Under the pieces are notes generated by a model. It saw only the letters and a program-made list of their open reading frames with translations, had not been told where the DNA came from and searched no databases. From assembly GCA_009777485.1 (NCBI GenBank), contig WRLT01000014.1, positions 1-47,675 on the forward strand: a stretch of DNA of 47,675 nucleotides. Direction: 5' to 3'. The stretch is from Bacillota bacterium. Lineage in GTDB: Bacteria > Bacillota > Clostridia > Christensenellales > Pumilibacteraceae. Shown here in pieces: positions 18,070-26,239 of this stretch. The position numbers were made by a program, and so were the translations under genes. The stretch's first letter is position 1. Each line of letters opens with the position of its first letter.

Positions 18070-18118
18070 CTCTATTTTTGCAAATAAAAATGTACCTTAG
18101 ACGGCAGGAATTTTACTT

Positions 18119-19519
18119 ATGGATTTAGAAGAAAAGGCATTAAGGCCCCGAATAAATTGCCCCTCATGCGGTTGGCCTAACGGAATAACCCTAAAAATTT
18201 GTTCCGACTGCGGCGCGTCTTTACTGCAAGAAAGTATAGCCCTCGAAGAAGTCTTGCAAGATACCACATCCCCCGAAGAAACAGTGCAAGAAGAAAAAAA
18301 CACCCAAAAAACCTTTTGGATTGTATGTATATGCCTATCTGCAATGCTTGTTGTGTTAGAGTTATTTCCATCTCTTGGGTTATTTCCATCTCTTGGGTTA
18401 GTGCCATTTTTTTGGTTAGTGTCATCTATTAATCTGGTTTTTTTTACTATCACTATACTCATGTTGTGTACCTCTGTATTCATGTTGATTTTCTCTAAAT
18501 TTAGGTCAAAAAAGACTGCCAAAACCGCGCTTTCCTTTAAAACTTTTAGCATTGTTTGTATTTGCACGGCTGTGTTTTTTGTTCTATATAGTGTATTTGT
18601 TCTATTTAGTGTAATGAATGTATTAGTAAGCCGATATTCTTTTTTGCCGAGTCAATTATGGTTGTTTAATGTTGTTTTTAGTATTCTTATGCTTGCGGCT
18701 GCGATTGCGGGTTTAGTTCGGGCTGTTGTTATGATGTGCAAAAAAAAGTTTGTCGGCAAAACAGTTTCCACTAAAGCTATTTTTATCTTTGCAGTGTGTG
18801 TTGCGACATTCTATATTATTTGGATGCTTGTTACGTTAGGGGAAGTAATTCTTTTCGCTTTCATAAATTTCATTGTATACCTTGCTTTGCTGTTAAAAAC
18901 CACTGCCGCTAAACGAAAATTACCAAACGGCAAATTTATAGGCACAAAGGGTACAAAAGCATACGGCGGCGCGGCGGTTGTGCTAAGCGAAATCTTTGCG
19001 TGGCTAAATGTAGCCGTTATAGTTGTATACATTATTTTGATGATTATATTTGTCGGTGGTTCTAACAACGAAATAGATTCTTTTGGAGCTGCGCTATACC
19101 TTACAAGCTGGCTTGTTACGTTTATTTTGATTACCACCGCTGTTTCGGCTGTGGTAAAAAGTAAAATGCGCAAAGGCGGAGGGTGGCCGGGGTCAACGGC
19201 TTCTTTTTGGGTAATTATGATTATCGGCATTATAGGCTACGCGATAATTCAAGCCGCTAGCAAACAGCTAAAAATAAATGTGCCGCAAGGCGAAGCGCAG
19301 GGCAATGAGGGGAAAACCGTAATAGAAGACCAATTCGGTAAAAAAACCGAACTGCAAAAGAACGGGGCGGGGTATCATAAAGCCCACACAAACTACGGCG
19401 GAGGCGATTCGCAAGAAAAATACGCCAAAGACAAAACGCCTGGCAGCGATAAATTCATAAAGCTAGAAAGCGACGAATACGTAGACAATTTTGGCAATAT
19501 CCGCAAATACGATAAGTAA
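18119..19519 (+). CDS. Zinc-ribbon polytopic membrane protein
   Basis: The 466-residue protein opens with a zinc ribbon, CPSCGWPNGITLKICSDCG (CxxC-x12-CxxC, residues ~14-32). An acidic linker and about nine or ten hydrophobic helices follow between residues ~60 and ~380, then a hydrophilic C-terminus (DEYVDNFGNIRKYDK). An 18-bp perfect tandem duplication (about 18365-18400) adds a second LFPSLG unit in the first helix region. The ribosome binding site is weak (GGCAGGA). It is downstream of a promoter with a repeat-tract spacer and two DnaA boxes. Base composition is more AT-rich than that of the flanking genes. Function is unknown; it is one of four zinc-ribbon proteins in this window. Confidence 0.7.
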   Translation: MDLEEKALRPRINCPSCGWPNGITLKICSDCGASLLQESIALEEVLQDTTSPEETVQEEKNTQKTFWIVCICLSAMLVVLELFPSLGLFPSLGLVPFFWLVSSINLVFFTITILMLCTSVFMLIFSKFRSKKTAKTALSFKTFSIVCICTAVFFVLYSVFVLFSVMNVLVSRYSFLPSQLWLFNVVFSILMLAAAIAGLVRAVVMMCKKKFVGKTVSTKAIFIFAVCVATFYIIWMLVTLGEVILFAFINFIVYLALLLKTTAAKRKLPNGKFIGTKGTKAYGGAAVVLSEIFAWLNVAVIVVYIILMIIFVGGSNNEIDSFGAALYLTSWLVTFILITTAVSAVVKSKMRKGGGWPGSTASFWVIMIIGIIGYAIIQAASKQLKINVPQGEAQGNEGKTVIEDQFGKKTELQKNGAGYHKAHTNYGGGDSQEKYAKDKTPGSDKFIKLESDEYVDNFGNIRKYDK

Positions 19520-19559
19520 ATCTAAAAACACACAATCCAATAAACCCTTATTAAAAGAT

Positions 19560-19589
19560 TTGCAAAAACAGCGGGGGATATGGTATACT
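19560..19589 (+). promoter_or_regulatory. Promoter of valS, leaderless
   Basis: TTGCAA (19560-19565), an 18-bp spacer and TATACT (19584-19589), then six bases and ATG at 19596. The predicted transcription start falls on or next to the A of the start codon. There is no Shine-Dalgarno sequence and no room for a T-box leader. Confidence 0.75.
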
Positions 19590-19595
19590 GACGGT

Positions 19596-22208
19596 ATGGA
19601 CAAGTCGTACAACCCGAAAGCTTTCGAGCAGAAAATTTACGCGCGCTGGCTAGAAAACAACTATTTCGCCGCCGCGCCCGACAAAAACAAAAAGCCGTTT
19701 ACCATTATGATGCCGCCGCCTAACATTACGGGGCAGTTGCACATGGGGCACGCGCTGAACAACTCTATCCAAGACGCCCTAACGCGCTACAAACGCATGA
19801 GGGGCTTTATGGCGCTTTGGCTGCCTGGCACCGACCATGCCTCTATCGCTACGGAGGTTAAAATTGTAGAAAAGCTTGCCGCTCAGGGCATAGATAAAAA
19901 AAGCTTAGGGCGCGAGGGCTTTTTAAAAGCGGCGTTTGACTGGAACGACCAATACGGCGGCCGCATTGTAGAGCAGTTAAAGCAATTAGGCTGTTCGTGC
20001 GACTGGAACCGCAAAGCCTTTACTATGGACGAGCGTTGTAGCAAAGCGGTGCGCGAGGTGTTTGTACGCCTATACGAAAAAGGGCTGATTTATCGCGGCG
20101 AGCGCATGATAAACTGGTGCACCGAATGTAAAACCGCCCTTTCAGACGCAGAGGTAGAGCATAAGGAGTCGGCATCGGGCTTATGGTACTTAAAGTATCC
20201 CGTGCAAGGCGCGGACGGCGAATTTATCACCGTTGCCACCACGCGCCCCGAAACCATGCTAGGCGATACGGCAGTAGCGGTAAATCCTGGCGATAAGCGT
20301 TACGTTAATTTCATCGGCAAGTCGCTTGCGTTGCCGCTTACGGATAGAATTATCCCCGTAATTGCGGATAGCTATGTAGATGCGGCGTTTGGTACGGGCG
20401 CGGTTAAAATCACGCCCGCGCACGACCCTAACGACTTTGAAATAGGTCAACGCCACAAGCTTAACCGCATTGCCGTTATGGACGACGGCGGCGTTATGAA
20501 CGAAAACGCAGGCGCATACAAGGGCTTAAACCGCTTTGACGCGCGCAAAAAAATTGTACACGACATGCAGCAAAAGGGCTTACTGCATAAAACCGAAAGC
20601 CGCAAAAACAACGTAGGCTGCTGTTACCGCTGCGATACGGTGGTAGAGCCGATGGTTTCGCTGCAATGGTTTGTTAGTATGCAGCCGCTTGCAACCCCCG
20701 CTATTCAAGCGGTAGAAAGCGGCAAAATTAAATTTGTCCCTAAGCGGTTCGAAAAAATTTATATGCACTGGATGCGCAACATCCGCGACTGGTGCATTTC
20801 GCGGCAGCTGTGGTGGGGGCACCGAATCCCCGCGTTTTACTGCACCGCGTGCGGCAACGAGGAGGTTTCGCGGCACGATTTAACGGCGTGCACAGCTTGC
20901 GGCGGTTCCGTTAAGCAAGACGAAGACGTGTTAGACACATGGTTTTCGTCTGCGCTGTGGCCGTTTTCTACACTGGGCTGGCCCGACAAAAACGCAGATT
21001 TAGATTATTTTTATCCAACCGATGTTTTGGTTACCGCCTACGACATCATATTCTTTTGGGTTGCGCGCATGATTTTTTCGGGCTTAGAGCAAATGGGGGA
21101 TATCCCGTTTTCTACCGTGTACATCAACGGATTAGTGCGCGATGCCAAGGGCCGCAAAATGAGTAAGTCCGCCAACAACGGCATAGACCCTTTGGACATC
21201 ATAGACCAATTCGGCACCGACCCTTTACGCTTTTCATTAATGAACGGAATCGCGCCGGGCGGCGACCAACGGTTTTCCGCCGATAAAATAGAGGGCTGCC
21301 GCAACTTTATGAATAAGCTGTATAACGCGGCAAAATTTGTTATGTTAAATTGCGCCGATGCGGTTATCGTCCCCGACATAACCGCCCATAAAAAGCTTTC
21401 TGCGGCAGATAACTGGATACTGGCGCGTTATAATACCGCCGTTAGCGCCGTAACACGCGCCTACGATAAATTTGACGCAGGGCAGGCGGCGCAGCGGCTG
21501 TACGACTTCACACGCAACGAATTTTGTGACTGGTACGTAGAGCTTGCCAAAGCCGATTTAGCCGACCCCGAACGCCGCAAAGTTACGCAAAATGTATTGC
21601 TGTACGTATTGCGCGGCATATTAAAAATGCTGCACCCTGTTATTCCGTTTATCACGGAAGAAATTTATATGCAGCTGCCTAACCGCGACGCCCAAAGCAT
21701 CATGATATCCGAATTCCCTAAATCCGTTAAAACCCCCGCAAAGCAAGCCCGCAGCGCGGCAGAGTTCGAGCATATTATTCAGCTTATCCGCGCCGTCCGC
21801 GCCTTCCGCGCCGAAAAAAACGTGCCGCCGTCCAAGCGTACCGCGCTGTACCTTGTGCCGACAGCAGACGTATCCGCACCGCTTACACAATCGGTAGGGT
21901 ACATTAAACGGCTTGCGGCCGCTACGGAAGTGTTTTTCCTAACGCCGTCCGTGCCTAGCGCGCAGCTGCTAACCGCCGCTGCCGCCGCATATATACCGTC
22001 CGCCGATTTAACCGATAACGCGGCCGAAAAAGCACGCCTGTTAAAAGAGCTTGCCTTTGCCGAAGCCGAATTAAAATTAGCGCAAACAAAGCTTAACAAC
22101 GCAGGCTTTACGCAAAAAGCACCCCAAGCCCTCATAGACGCCGAGCGCGAAAAGGTACAAAGATTTACCCAAACCGTTTCAAAATTAACCCAATCCCTAA
22201 AGAACTGA
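19596..22208 (+). CDS. valS: Valine-tRNA ligase (ValRS)
   Basis: This class I synthetase is 870 residues. It has PPPNITGQLHMGHALNNS (HIGH-type signature, about residues 40-57), a CP1 editing domain (TTRPETMLGDTAVAVNP), DWCISRQLWWGHRIP, and the KMSKS loop GRKMSKSANNGIDPLD (about 520). The C-terminal coiled coil (KARLLKELAFAEAELKLAQTKL) is typical of ValRS. Cysteine pairs (YCTACG and CTACGG) resemble the zinc site of some bacterial ValRS. The start at 19596 begins MDKSYNPKAF, and 35 in-frame codons upstream overlap the previous gene and are rejected. Transcription appears leaderless, so regulation by an uncharged-tRNA T-box is not possible from this promoter. Confidence 0.96.
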   Translation: MDKSYNPKAFEQKIYARWLENNYFAAAPDKNKKPFTIMMPPPNITGQLHMGHALNNSIQDALTRYKRMRGFMALWLPGTDHASIATEVKIVEKLAAQGIDKKSLGREGFLKAAFDWNDQYGGRIVEQLKQLGCSCDWNRKAFTMDERCSKAVREVFVRLYEKGLIYRGERMINWCTECKTALSDAEVEHKESASGLWYLKYPVQGADGEFITVATTRPETMLGDTAVAVNPGDKRYVNFIGKSLALPLTDRIIPVIADSYVDAAFGTGAVKITPAHDPNDFEIGQRHKLNRIAVMDDGGVMNENAGAYKGLNRFDARKKIVHDMQQKGLLHKTESRKNNVGCCYRCDTVVEPMVSLQWFVSMQPLATPAIQAVESGKIKFVPKRFEKIYMHWMRNIRDWCISRQLWWGHRIPAFYCTACGNEEVSRHDLTACTACGGSVKQDEDVLDTWFSSALWPFSTLGWPDKNADLDYFYPTDVLVTAYDIIFFWVARMIFSGLEQMGDIPFSTVYINGLVRDAKGRKMSKSANNGIDPLDIIDQFGTDPLRFSLMNGIAPGGDQRFSADKIEGCRNFMNKLYNAAKFVMLNCADAVIVPDITAHKKLSAADNWILARYNTAVSAVTRAYDKFDAGQAAQRLYDFTRNEFCDWYVELAKADLADPERRKVTQNVLLYVLRGILKMLHPVIPFITEEIYMQLPNRDAQSIMISEFPKSVKTPAKQARSAAEFEHIIQLIRAVRAFRAEKNVPPSKRTALYLVPTADVSAPLTQSVGYIKRLAAATEVFFLTPSVPSAQLLTAAAAAYIPSADLTDNAAEKARLLKELAFAEAELKLAQTKLNNAGFTQKAPQALIDAEREKVQRFTQTVSKLTQSLKN

Positions 22209-22209
22209 C

Positions 22210-22779
22210 ATGAAAGAAATGATTAAACAATCCAAAAAGTATAAGCAGTTAGAAAAAAACTTGCAGCAAAAGTACAAAAACCGCCGCGAAAACGAGGTGG
22301 ATTTATCGCGCGACGATTTTAAAGACGGCAAACTCAGTGCGCTAGGGTACTTCCGTTTAAAACAGCAATGCACGCATATCGATACTTTTACCGAAGTAGA
22401 AATTAAATTAGACCCCGATTGCGCGGCATTTCAAGAGGATTTAACCGAAACGCTGGAATACTTAGGTTCGCGCGAATTGCAGCAAGTAAAAAAAGATAAG
22501 CGTCAAAACCGCACGGCCGCGCTTATCCTGATGTTAGGCGGAATATTGTGTTTTGCGTTAAGCTACGGGCTAAGCTTTATAGAGCACAGCTTAGGCGTAC
22601 TAAACGAAATCATTATTATAGCAAGTTGGGTTTTTGTTTGGGGCGCGATAGAAAAGCAGTTTTTCGCCTCACGCGAACTGCAAGATAAACGCCTAAAATT
22701 GCTGCAAATCATTTCAGCAAAAATTACCGTGCGCGAAAATCCGCCCGCGCCTACGCCTTTGCCGCCTGACGCACCTTAA
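22210..22779 (+). CDS. Small two-helix membrane protein, hypothetical
   Basis: It starts 1 bp after the valS stop (TGA C ATG) with no ribosome binding site, so it is translationally coupled to valS. The 189-residue protein has a long hydrophilic, Lys/Gln-rich coiled-coil-like N-terminus (about residues 1-100), two adjacent hydrophobic helices (AALILMLGGILCFALSYGLSF and NEIIIIASWVFVWGAI) and a basic, Pro-rich tail. The N-terminus is probably cytoplasmic. The last 29 bp overlap the convergent TSCPD gene. No family is recognised. Confidence 0.65.
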   Translation: MKEMIKQSKKYKQLEKNLQQKYKNRRENEVDLSRDDFKDGKLSALGYFRLKQQCTHIDTFTEVEIKLDPDCAAFQEDLTETLEYLGSRELQQVKKDKRQNRTAALILMLGGILCFALSYGLSFIEHSLGVLNEIIIIASWVFVWGAIEKQFFASRELQDKRLKLLQIISAKITVRENPPAPTPLPPDAP

Positions 22780-23008
22780 AATCAATCAGTGCTTTTGCTA
22801 ACTGGTCGGGGCAGGACGTACCCTGACGGCATTGAATGCCCGAAAGCTTTTCAATAATATAATCTATGTTTTGCCCCAACGAAAGCCTTGCAATGCCTTG
22901 CGCATTGCCCGAACAGCCGTTAATAAATTTACAGGTAACTAACGTATTATTTTGCACGTCAAAAATGATTTGCTTTGCACATGTTCCCGCAGTTCGAAAT
23001 GATTCCAT
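22751..23008 (-). CDS. TSCPD-domain protein (TIGR03905-like)
   Basis: The 85-residue protein contains TSCPDQLAKAL near its end and an earlier CSGNAQGIARL segment, the signature of the short TSCPD family named for that motif (also seen at the C-terminus of some ribonucleotide reductases). Five cysteines (two in the N-terminal half, CSGN, CRQG and TSCPD) suggest metal binding. The function of the stand-alone family is not established. It has an AAAGGAG-like site and its own promoter on the minus strand. The 3' end overlaps the convergent membrane protein by 29 bp. Confidence 0.85.
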   Translation of the reverse strand: MESFRTAGTCAKQIIFDVQNNTLVTCKFINGCSGNAQGIARLSLGQNIDYIIEKLSGIQCRQGTSCPDQLAKALIDFKVRQAAKA

Positions 23009-23045
23009 AGTAGTGTAAACTCCTTTCTTGTTGTATTATAAAAGC

Positions 23046-23075
23046 AGTATAACATAGGTTATAGGAGCTTGTCAA
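23046..23075 (-). promoter_or_regulatory. Promoter of the TSCPD gene
   Basis: On the minus strand: TTGACA (23075-23070), an 18-bp spacer and TATACT (23051-23046), upstream of AAAGGAG and the ATG at 23008. Confidence 0.75.
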
Positions 23076-23083
23076 TAGATAAA

Positions 23084-23608
23084 TTAATCAATCAACTGTT
23101 CATGCAGTAAAAAATAAATCTGCGAGGCTTTTTCGTCCCACTTGCGCGCTACCGATTTAGCCGTACCGCGCCCCGACACGTTAAGCTTTATCTCTAACAG
23201 CGATTGCGACGGGTCTAAAATTTTCATTTCCACCGTATGCGTGCCGTTAGGGTTTTGATAATACTTGCAAAAATACTCTTGCTTGCGCCTAAAACGCATG
23301 CGGTTATCTTTAATAAAATCGGTAATCTCATCACGCAGCGAGGCAGGGACGCGCATGTAAAAGTGCGATAAGCACATTCTGCCGTCGGGCGTAATCGAAT
23401 AAAATATTTTATTTTCATGGTCGGATAGGTAAATAAAGCCCGCCTCTAAAAGCTGTCCGACGGCCTCTTTACATTCCATCCAAGGTATCCAGTTATTGCT
23501 TTGACTGGCAATATCCAACACATTGTTTTCTAATATAGGAAATTCCATCTTGTCGAAGATAAACAACAAAATCAGTTTATTGACGCTGGAATTAACCGAA
23601 AGTTCCAT
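23084..23608 (-). CDS. DUF4364 family protein (winged-helix-like)
   Basis: The 174-residue protein follows the DUF4364 plan: NKLILLFIFDKMEFPILENNVLD (first helix-turn), a GQLLEAGFIYLSDHENKIFYSITPDGR wing, a central helix RVPASLRDEITDFIKDN and a C-terminal beta-rich part (LLEIKLNVSGRG) ending in KASQIYFLLHEQL. The N-terminal half looks like a winged helix, so it may be a DNA-binding regulator, but no target is known for the family. It lies downstream of the zinc-ribbon membrane gene on the same strand, 45 bp away, and may be cotranscribed with it. Confidence 0.8.
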   Translation of the reverse strand: MELSVNSSVNKLILLFIFDKMEFPILENNVLDIASQSNNWIPWMECKEAVGQLLEAGFIYLSDHENKIFYSITPDGRMCLSHFYMRVPASLRDEITDFIKDNRMRFRRKQEYFCKYYQNPNGTHTVEMKILDPSQSLLEIKLNVSGRGTAKSVARKWDEKASQIYFLLHEQLID

Positions 23609-23653
23609 AGCTGTCCTTAATTTTGGCTAAAAAATCGCTTTAAGCGAAGCTGC

Positions 23654-24244
23654 TTAATTTTTAGTGCCGCAGCTGCCGCAGAACGAACCGCCGTCCAAAG
23701 CCGCGCCGCATACACTGCAAGCAGCAGGGGCAGAGGAGGTTTCGGCTGACGAATCGAAAGAGGACGTATATGCCGCCGCGTCCGTGCTTGCCGACGAATC
23801 GGTCGTGCCTGCATTTTCGTATTGCTTGTAGAAATTTTCGTCTGATTTATTGCTTTTCTTTTTAAATTTTTCCACCAACAGAATAACGGCAAACGCTACG
23901 TATCCTATGGTTAAGCCTACGCCCACGTCTATCCACAATGCGGCTACAAACTCAGGGTACTCAAATAATGTGCCTAATGAAACCCCGTTCATAGCGCACC
24001 ATATCGACATGTAAATCAGCGTGGAAACCGCGATACCCACAAGAACCAACACCGCACCTATGATAATGGGCAGCGGGGATTTGCTGTCTTTGTTAAAGAA
24101 GCGGTACGCCATTACAAAGCCTGCGCCCATCAATGCCCCTCCAACCCACGCGATATAACCCAGTACGCCCAAGACGATGTAAATTGCACAACCGCCTAAA
24201 AACGCACCAGTTCCTGCCAGAATTCCTTTCATTTTGTTTGACAT
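23654..24244 (-). CDS. Membrane protein with C-terminal zinc ribbon
   Basis: The 196-residue protein has four hydrophobic helices (residues ~8-135), a Ser/Ala-rich acidic linker and a C-terminal zinc ribbon, CSVCGAALDGGSFCGSCG (CxxC-x10-CxxC). The ribosome binding site is AAAGGAGAA before the ATG at 24244. The zinc ribbon would be cytoplasmic. It may be cotranscribed with the DUF4364 gene downstream. No function is assigned. Confidence 0.75.
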   Translation of the reverse strand: MSNKMKGILAGTGAFLGGCAIYIVLGVLGYIAWVGGALMGAGFVMAYRFFNKDSKSPLPIIIGAVLVLVGIAVSTLIYMSIWCAMNGVSLGTLFEYPEFVAALWIDVGVGLTIGYVAFAVILLVEKFKKKSNKSDENFYKQYENAGTTDSSASTDAAAYTSSFDSSAETSSAPAACSVCGAALDGGSFCGSCGTKN

Positions 24245-24304
24245 AAATCTTTTTCTCCTTTTTTTATTTTTTTAAACCTATAATAGGTTCAAGATTACTT
24301 ACTT

Positions 24305-24323
24305 AAATTCTCCATTCTCCATT
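24305..24323 (-). repeat. ATGGAGAATGGAGAATTT repeat unit
   Basis: On the plus strand this reads AAATTCTCCATTCTCCATT, two units of the dispersed short repeat. It sits in the fba 3' region just past the terminator-like hairpin. Confidence 0.6.
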
Positions 24324-24327
24324 GCTT

Positions 24328-24352
24328 AAATTAAAGCTTGCAGCTTTAATTT
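24328..24352 (-). terminator. Terminator-like hairpin after fba
   Basis: Perfect 10-bp inverted repeat AAATTAAAGC / GCTTTAATTT with a 5-nt loop, beginning at the fba stop codon. The 3' arm is U-rich (TTTAATTT), but no long U tract follows. Confidence 0.5.
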
Positions 24353-25280
24353 ATGCCTTACCGTTGCAGCCCAACACGTTTACCAACTTATGCTTTACAC
24401 ATTCTTTAATCAGTTCTCTTGCAGGCGCAAGGTATTGACGCGGGTCAAAATGCGCGGGATTTTCGGTAAAGTGCTTACGGATTGCCGCCGTAAACGCCAT
24501 ACGCAAATCCGAGTCTATGTTAATCTTGCATACCGCGCTTTGCGCAGCCTTGCGCAGCATAGCCTCCGGCACGCCTTTCGCGCCGGGCATAGAGCCGCCG
24601 TTTTCTTGAATCATCGTTACATATTCGGGCAGTACGCTAGACGCGCCGTGCAATACGATAGGGAAGTTAGGTACACGCTTTGCAATATCCTCTAAGATAT
24701 CAAAACGCAGTTTGGCATCGCCCTTAAATTTAAACGCGCCGTGGCTGGTGCCGATTGCAATAGCTAAGCTGTCTACGCCGGTACGCGCCACAAATTCCTC
24801 TACCTGCGCGGGGTCTGTGTAGCATGCGTCTGCATCAGATACGTTTACATCGTCCTCAATGCCTGCAAGACGCCCCAATTCCGCCTCTACGGTTACGCCC
24901 TTATCGTGCGCAAGCTTTACTACGCGGCTGGTGATTTTAATGTTTTCCTCAAACGAGTGGTGCGAGGCGTCTATCATTACCGACGTAAAGCCGTCTTCGA
25001 TAGCGGATTTACATAATTCGTAGCTGTCGCCGTGGTCTAGGTGCAAGGCAATCGGTAACCCCGAATCCTCTACGGCGGCCTCTACTAATTTTCTTAGATA
25101 CAAGGGGTTGGCGTATTTGCGCGCACCCGACGATACCTGCAATATAAGCGGTGCTTTTTCTTCCTTAGCAGCCGATACAATGCCTTGAATCATCTCCATG
25201 TTGTTCACGTTAAACGCGCCGATGGCATAGCCTTCTTTATAGGCCTTTTTAAACATTTCCGTTGTGTTGAGTAGTGGCAT
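24351..25280 (-). CDS. fba: Class II fructose-1,6-bisphosphate aldolase
   Basis: The 309-residue zinc-dependent aldolase has ALHLDHGD, with the proton-donor Asp82 and zinc ligand His83 (numbered from MPLLNTTEMF). Also present are SVMIDASHHSFEENI, VEAELGRLAGIEDD (the acidic metal/loop region), the phosphate-binding VLHGASSV and NIDSDLR near the C-terminus. It cleaves fructose-1,6-bisphosphate to dihydroxyacetone phosphate and glyceraldehyde-3-phosphate in glycolysis. gap (next glycolytic step) is 3 kb away on the other strand. TTGGAGG precedes the ATG and a consensus promoter is present. Confidence 0.97.
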   Translation of the reverse strand: MPLLNTTEMFKKAYKEGYAIGAFNVNNMEMIQGIVSAAKEEKAPLILQVSSGARKYANPLYLRKLVEAAVEDSGLPIALHLDHGDSYELCKSAIEDGFTSVMIDASHHSFEENIKITSRVVKLAHDKGVTVEAELGRLAGIEDDVNVSDADACYTDPAQVEEFVARTGVDSLAIAIGTSHGAFKFKGDAKLRFDILEDIAKRVPNFPIVLHGASSVLPEYVTMIQENGGSMPGAKGVPEAMLRKAAQSAVCKINIDSDLRMAFTAAIRKHFTENPAHFDPRQYLAPARELIKECVKHKLVNVLGCNGKA

Positions 25281-25322
25281 AAAAATCCTCCAAAAAATTA
25301 AGTAAAAATTAAACGTATGTCT

Positions 25323-25351
25323 ATTATACTATATATTATTTCATTTGGCAA
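25323..25351 (-). promoter_or_regulatory. Promoter of fba
   Basis: On the minus strand: TTGCCA (25351-25346), a 17-bp spacer and TATAAT (25328-25323), about 40 bp before the fba start. It is divergent from the promoter at 25375-25403. Confidence 0.75.
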
Positions 25352-25374
25352 CTATATTCAATACTAAATTCTCA

Positions 25375-25403
25375 TTGACATTGTGCGTTAAGTAGTTTAT
25401 ACT
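25375..25403 (+). promoter_or_regulatory. Promoter of the zinc-ribbon gene at 25431
   Basis: TTGACA (25375-25380), exactly 17 bp and TATACT (25398-25403), then ACGGAGG before the ATG at 25431. Confidence 0.8.
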
Positions 25404-25430
25404 ATTAAAAAACCCTACGGAGGCTTCCCG

Positions 25431-26222
25431 ATGCTGGTTCCTGCAAAATGCACACAATGCGGCGCGAATATCAAGGTAGACGACGAGTTAGACGCAGCGG
25501 TATGCACGCATTGTCAAACGGCTTTTATTACGCAAAAGGCGATTCACAACTACAACACGCACGTTACCAACAAAATCGTGCTGGACGCAAGCGCGCAGGA
25601 AAGCCTGCTTAAAGACCTTTCCACCCTAGCCGCCGCCGAGGAACGCTGCGAAAAGCTGTACGCGTTGGCAGAATACGCCGAGGTAGGCGTAGTGGCTTTA
25701 ACCATGATACAAAAGTGGCCCGAATCGCACTTAGGCTATTTGTGGGAAATTAAAAGCTTTAGAGAATTTTATAATTTTAACACCGAAAAATATCAAGAAA
25801 GCATAGACTGGCGCGTTAAGCTGCACACCTCCGCAAGCGTGTTTGTGGGCGGTTCGGTACGCCACCCGATGTACGCGCATTATCAAAAGCTTATCAAACA
25901 CCTCACCCCTCAGCAGCTCACTCAATACGCAGACGTGATTGAAACTGCCAAAAAGATTTTTACCGACTTTCAACAAGCCTTGTCTAAATTTGTAGCCAAA
26001 TGTAAAAAAGGACACGCAATCAATATGGGCATATCGCTTACCGCATTGGCGGCAACGGTGCTGACGGCGGTTTTAAGCGCGATATACAACTTAGTAGGGC
26101 TGGAAATTGCCTTTATTGTATTATCCATATTAGTGCTTTTTGTTCCGATTTGGTTTATTGTCTGTTTTACCTACTATAACGCTTTCAATAAACGCATACT
26201 ATCCGATACATACACCTTATAG
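25431..26222 (+). CDS. Zinc-ribbon protein with two C-terminal membrane helices
   Basis: The 263-residue protein has an N-terminal zinc ribbon (CTQCGANIKVDDELDAAVC, then THC), CxxC-x14-CxxC. A soluble helical middle region follows (residues ~50-195), then two transmembrane helices (MGISLTALAATVLTAVLSAIY and IAFIVLSILVLFVPIWFIV). The zinc ribbon and the middle domain are probably cytoplasmic. ACGGAGG lies before the ATG. The M29 aminopeptidase gene starts 17 bp after its stop, so the two are likely an operon. Function is unknown. Confidence 0.75.
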   Translation: MLVPAKCTQCGANIKVDDELDAAVCTHCQTAFITQKAIHNYNTHVTNKIVLDASAQESLLKDLSTLAAAEERCEKLYALAEYAEVGVVALTMIQKWPESHLGYLWEIKSFREFYNFNTEKYQESIDWRVKLHTSASVFVGGSVRHPMYAHYQKLIKHLTPQQLTQYADVIETAKKIFTDFQQALSKFVAKCKKGHAINMGISLTALAATVLTAVLSAIYNLVGLEIAFIVLSILVLFVPIWFIVCFTYYNAFNKRILSDTYTL

Positions 26223-26239
26223 GAGAGTTAAATTTAACT

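Noticed and set aside
17876..18118. Replication origin
   Set aside because: Only two DnaA boxes, no dnaA, dnaN or rpmH nearby and no clear unwinding element; recorded as a DnaA-site cluster instead.
19491..19595. Earlier start for valS adding 35 residues
   Set aside because: The extension overlaps the upstream gene and contains the promoter; the family N-terminus begins at 19596.
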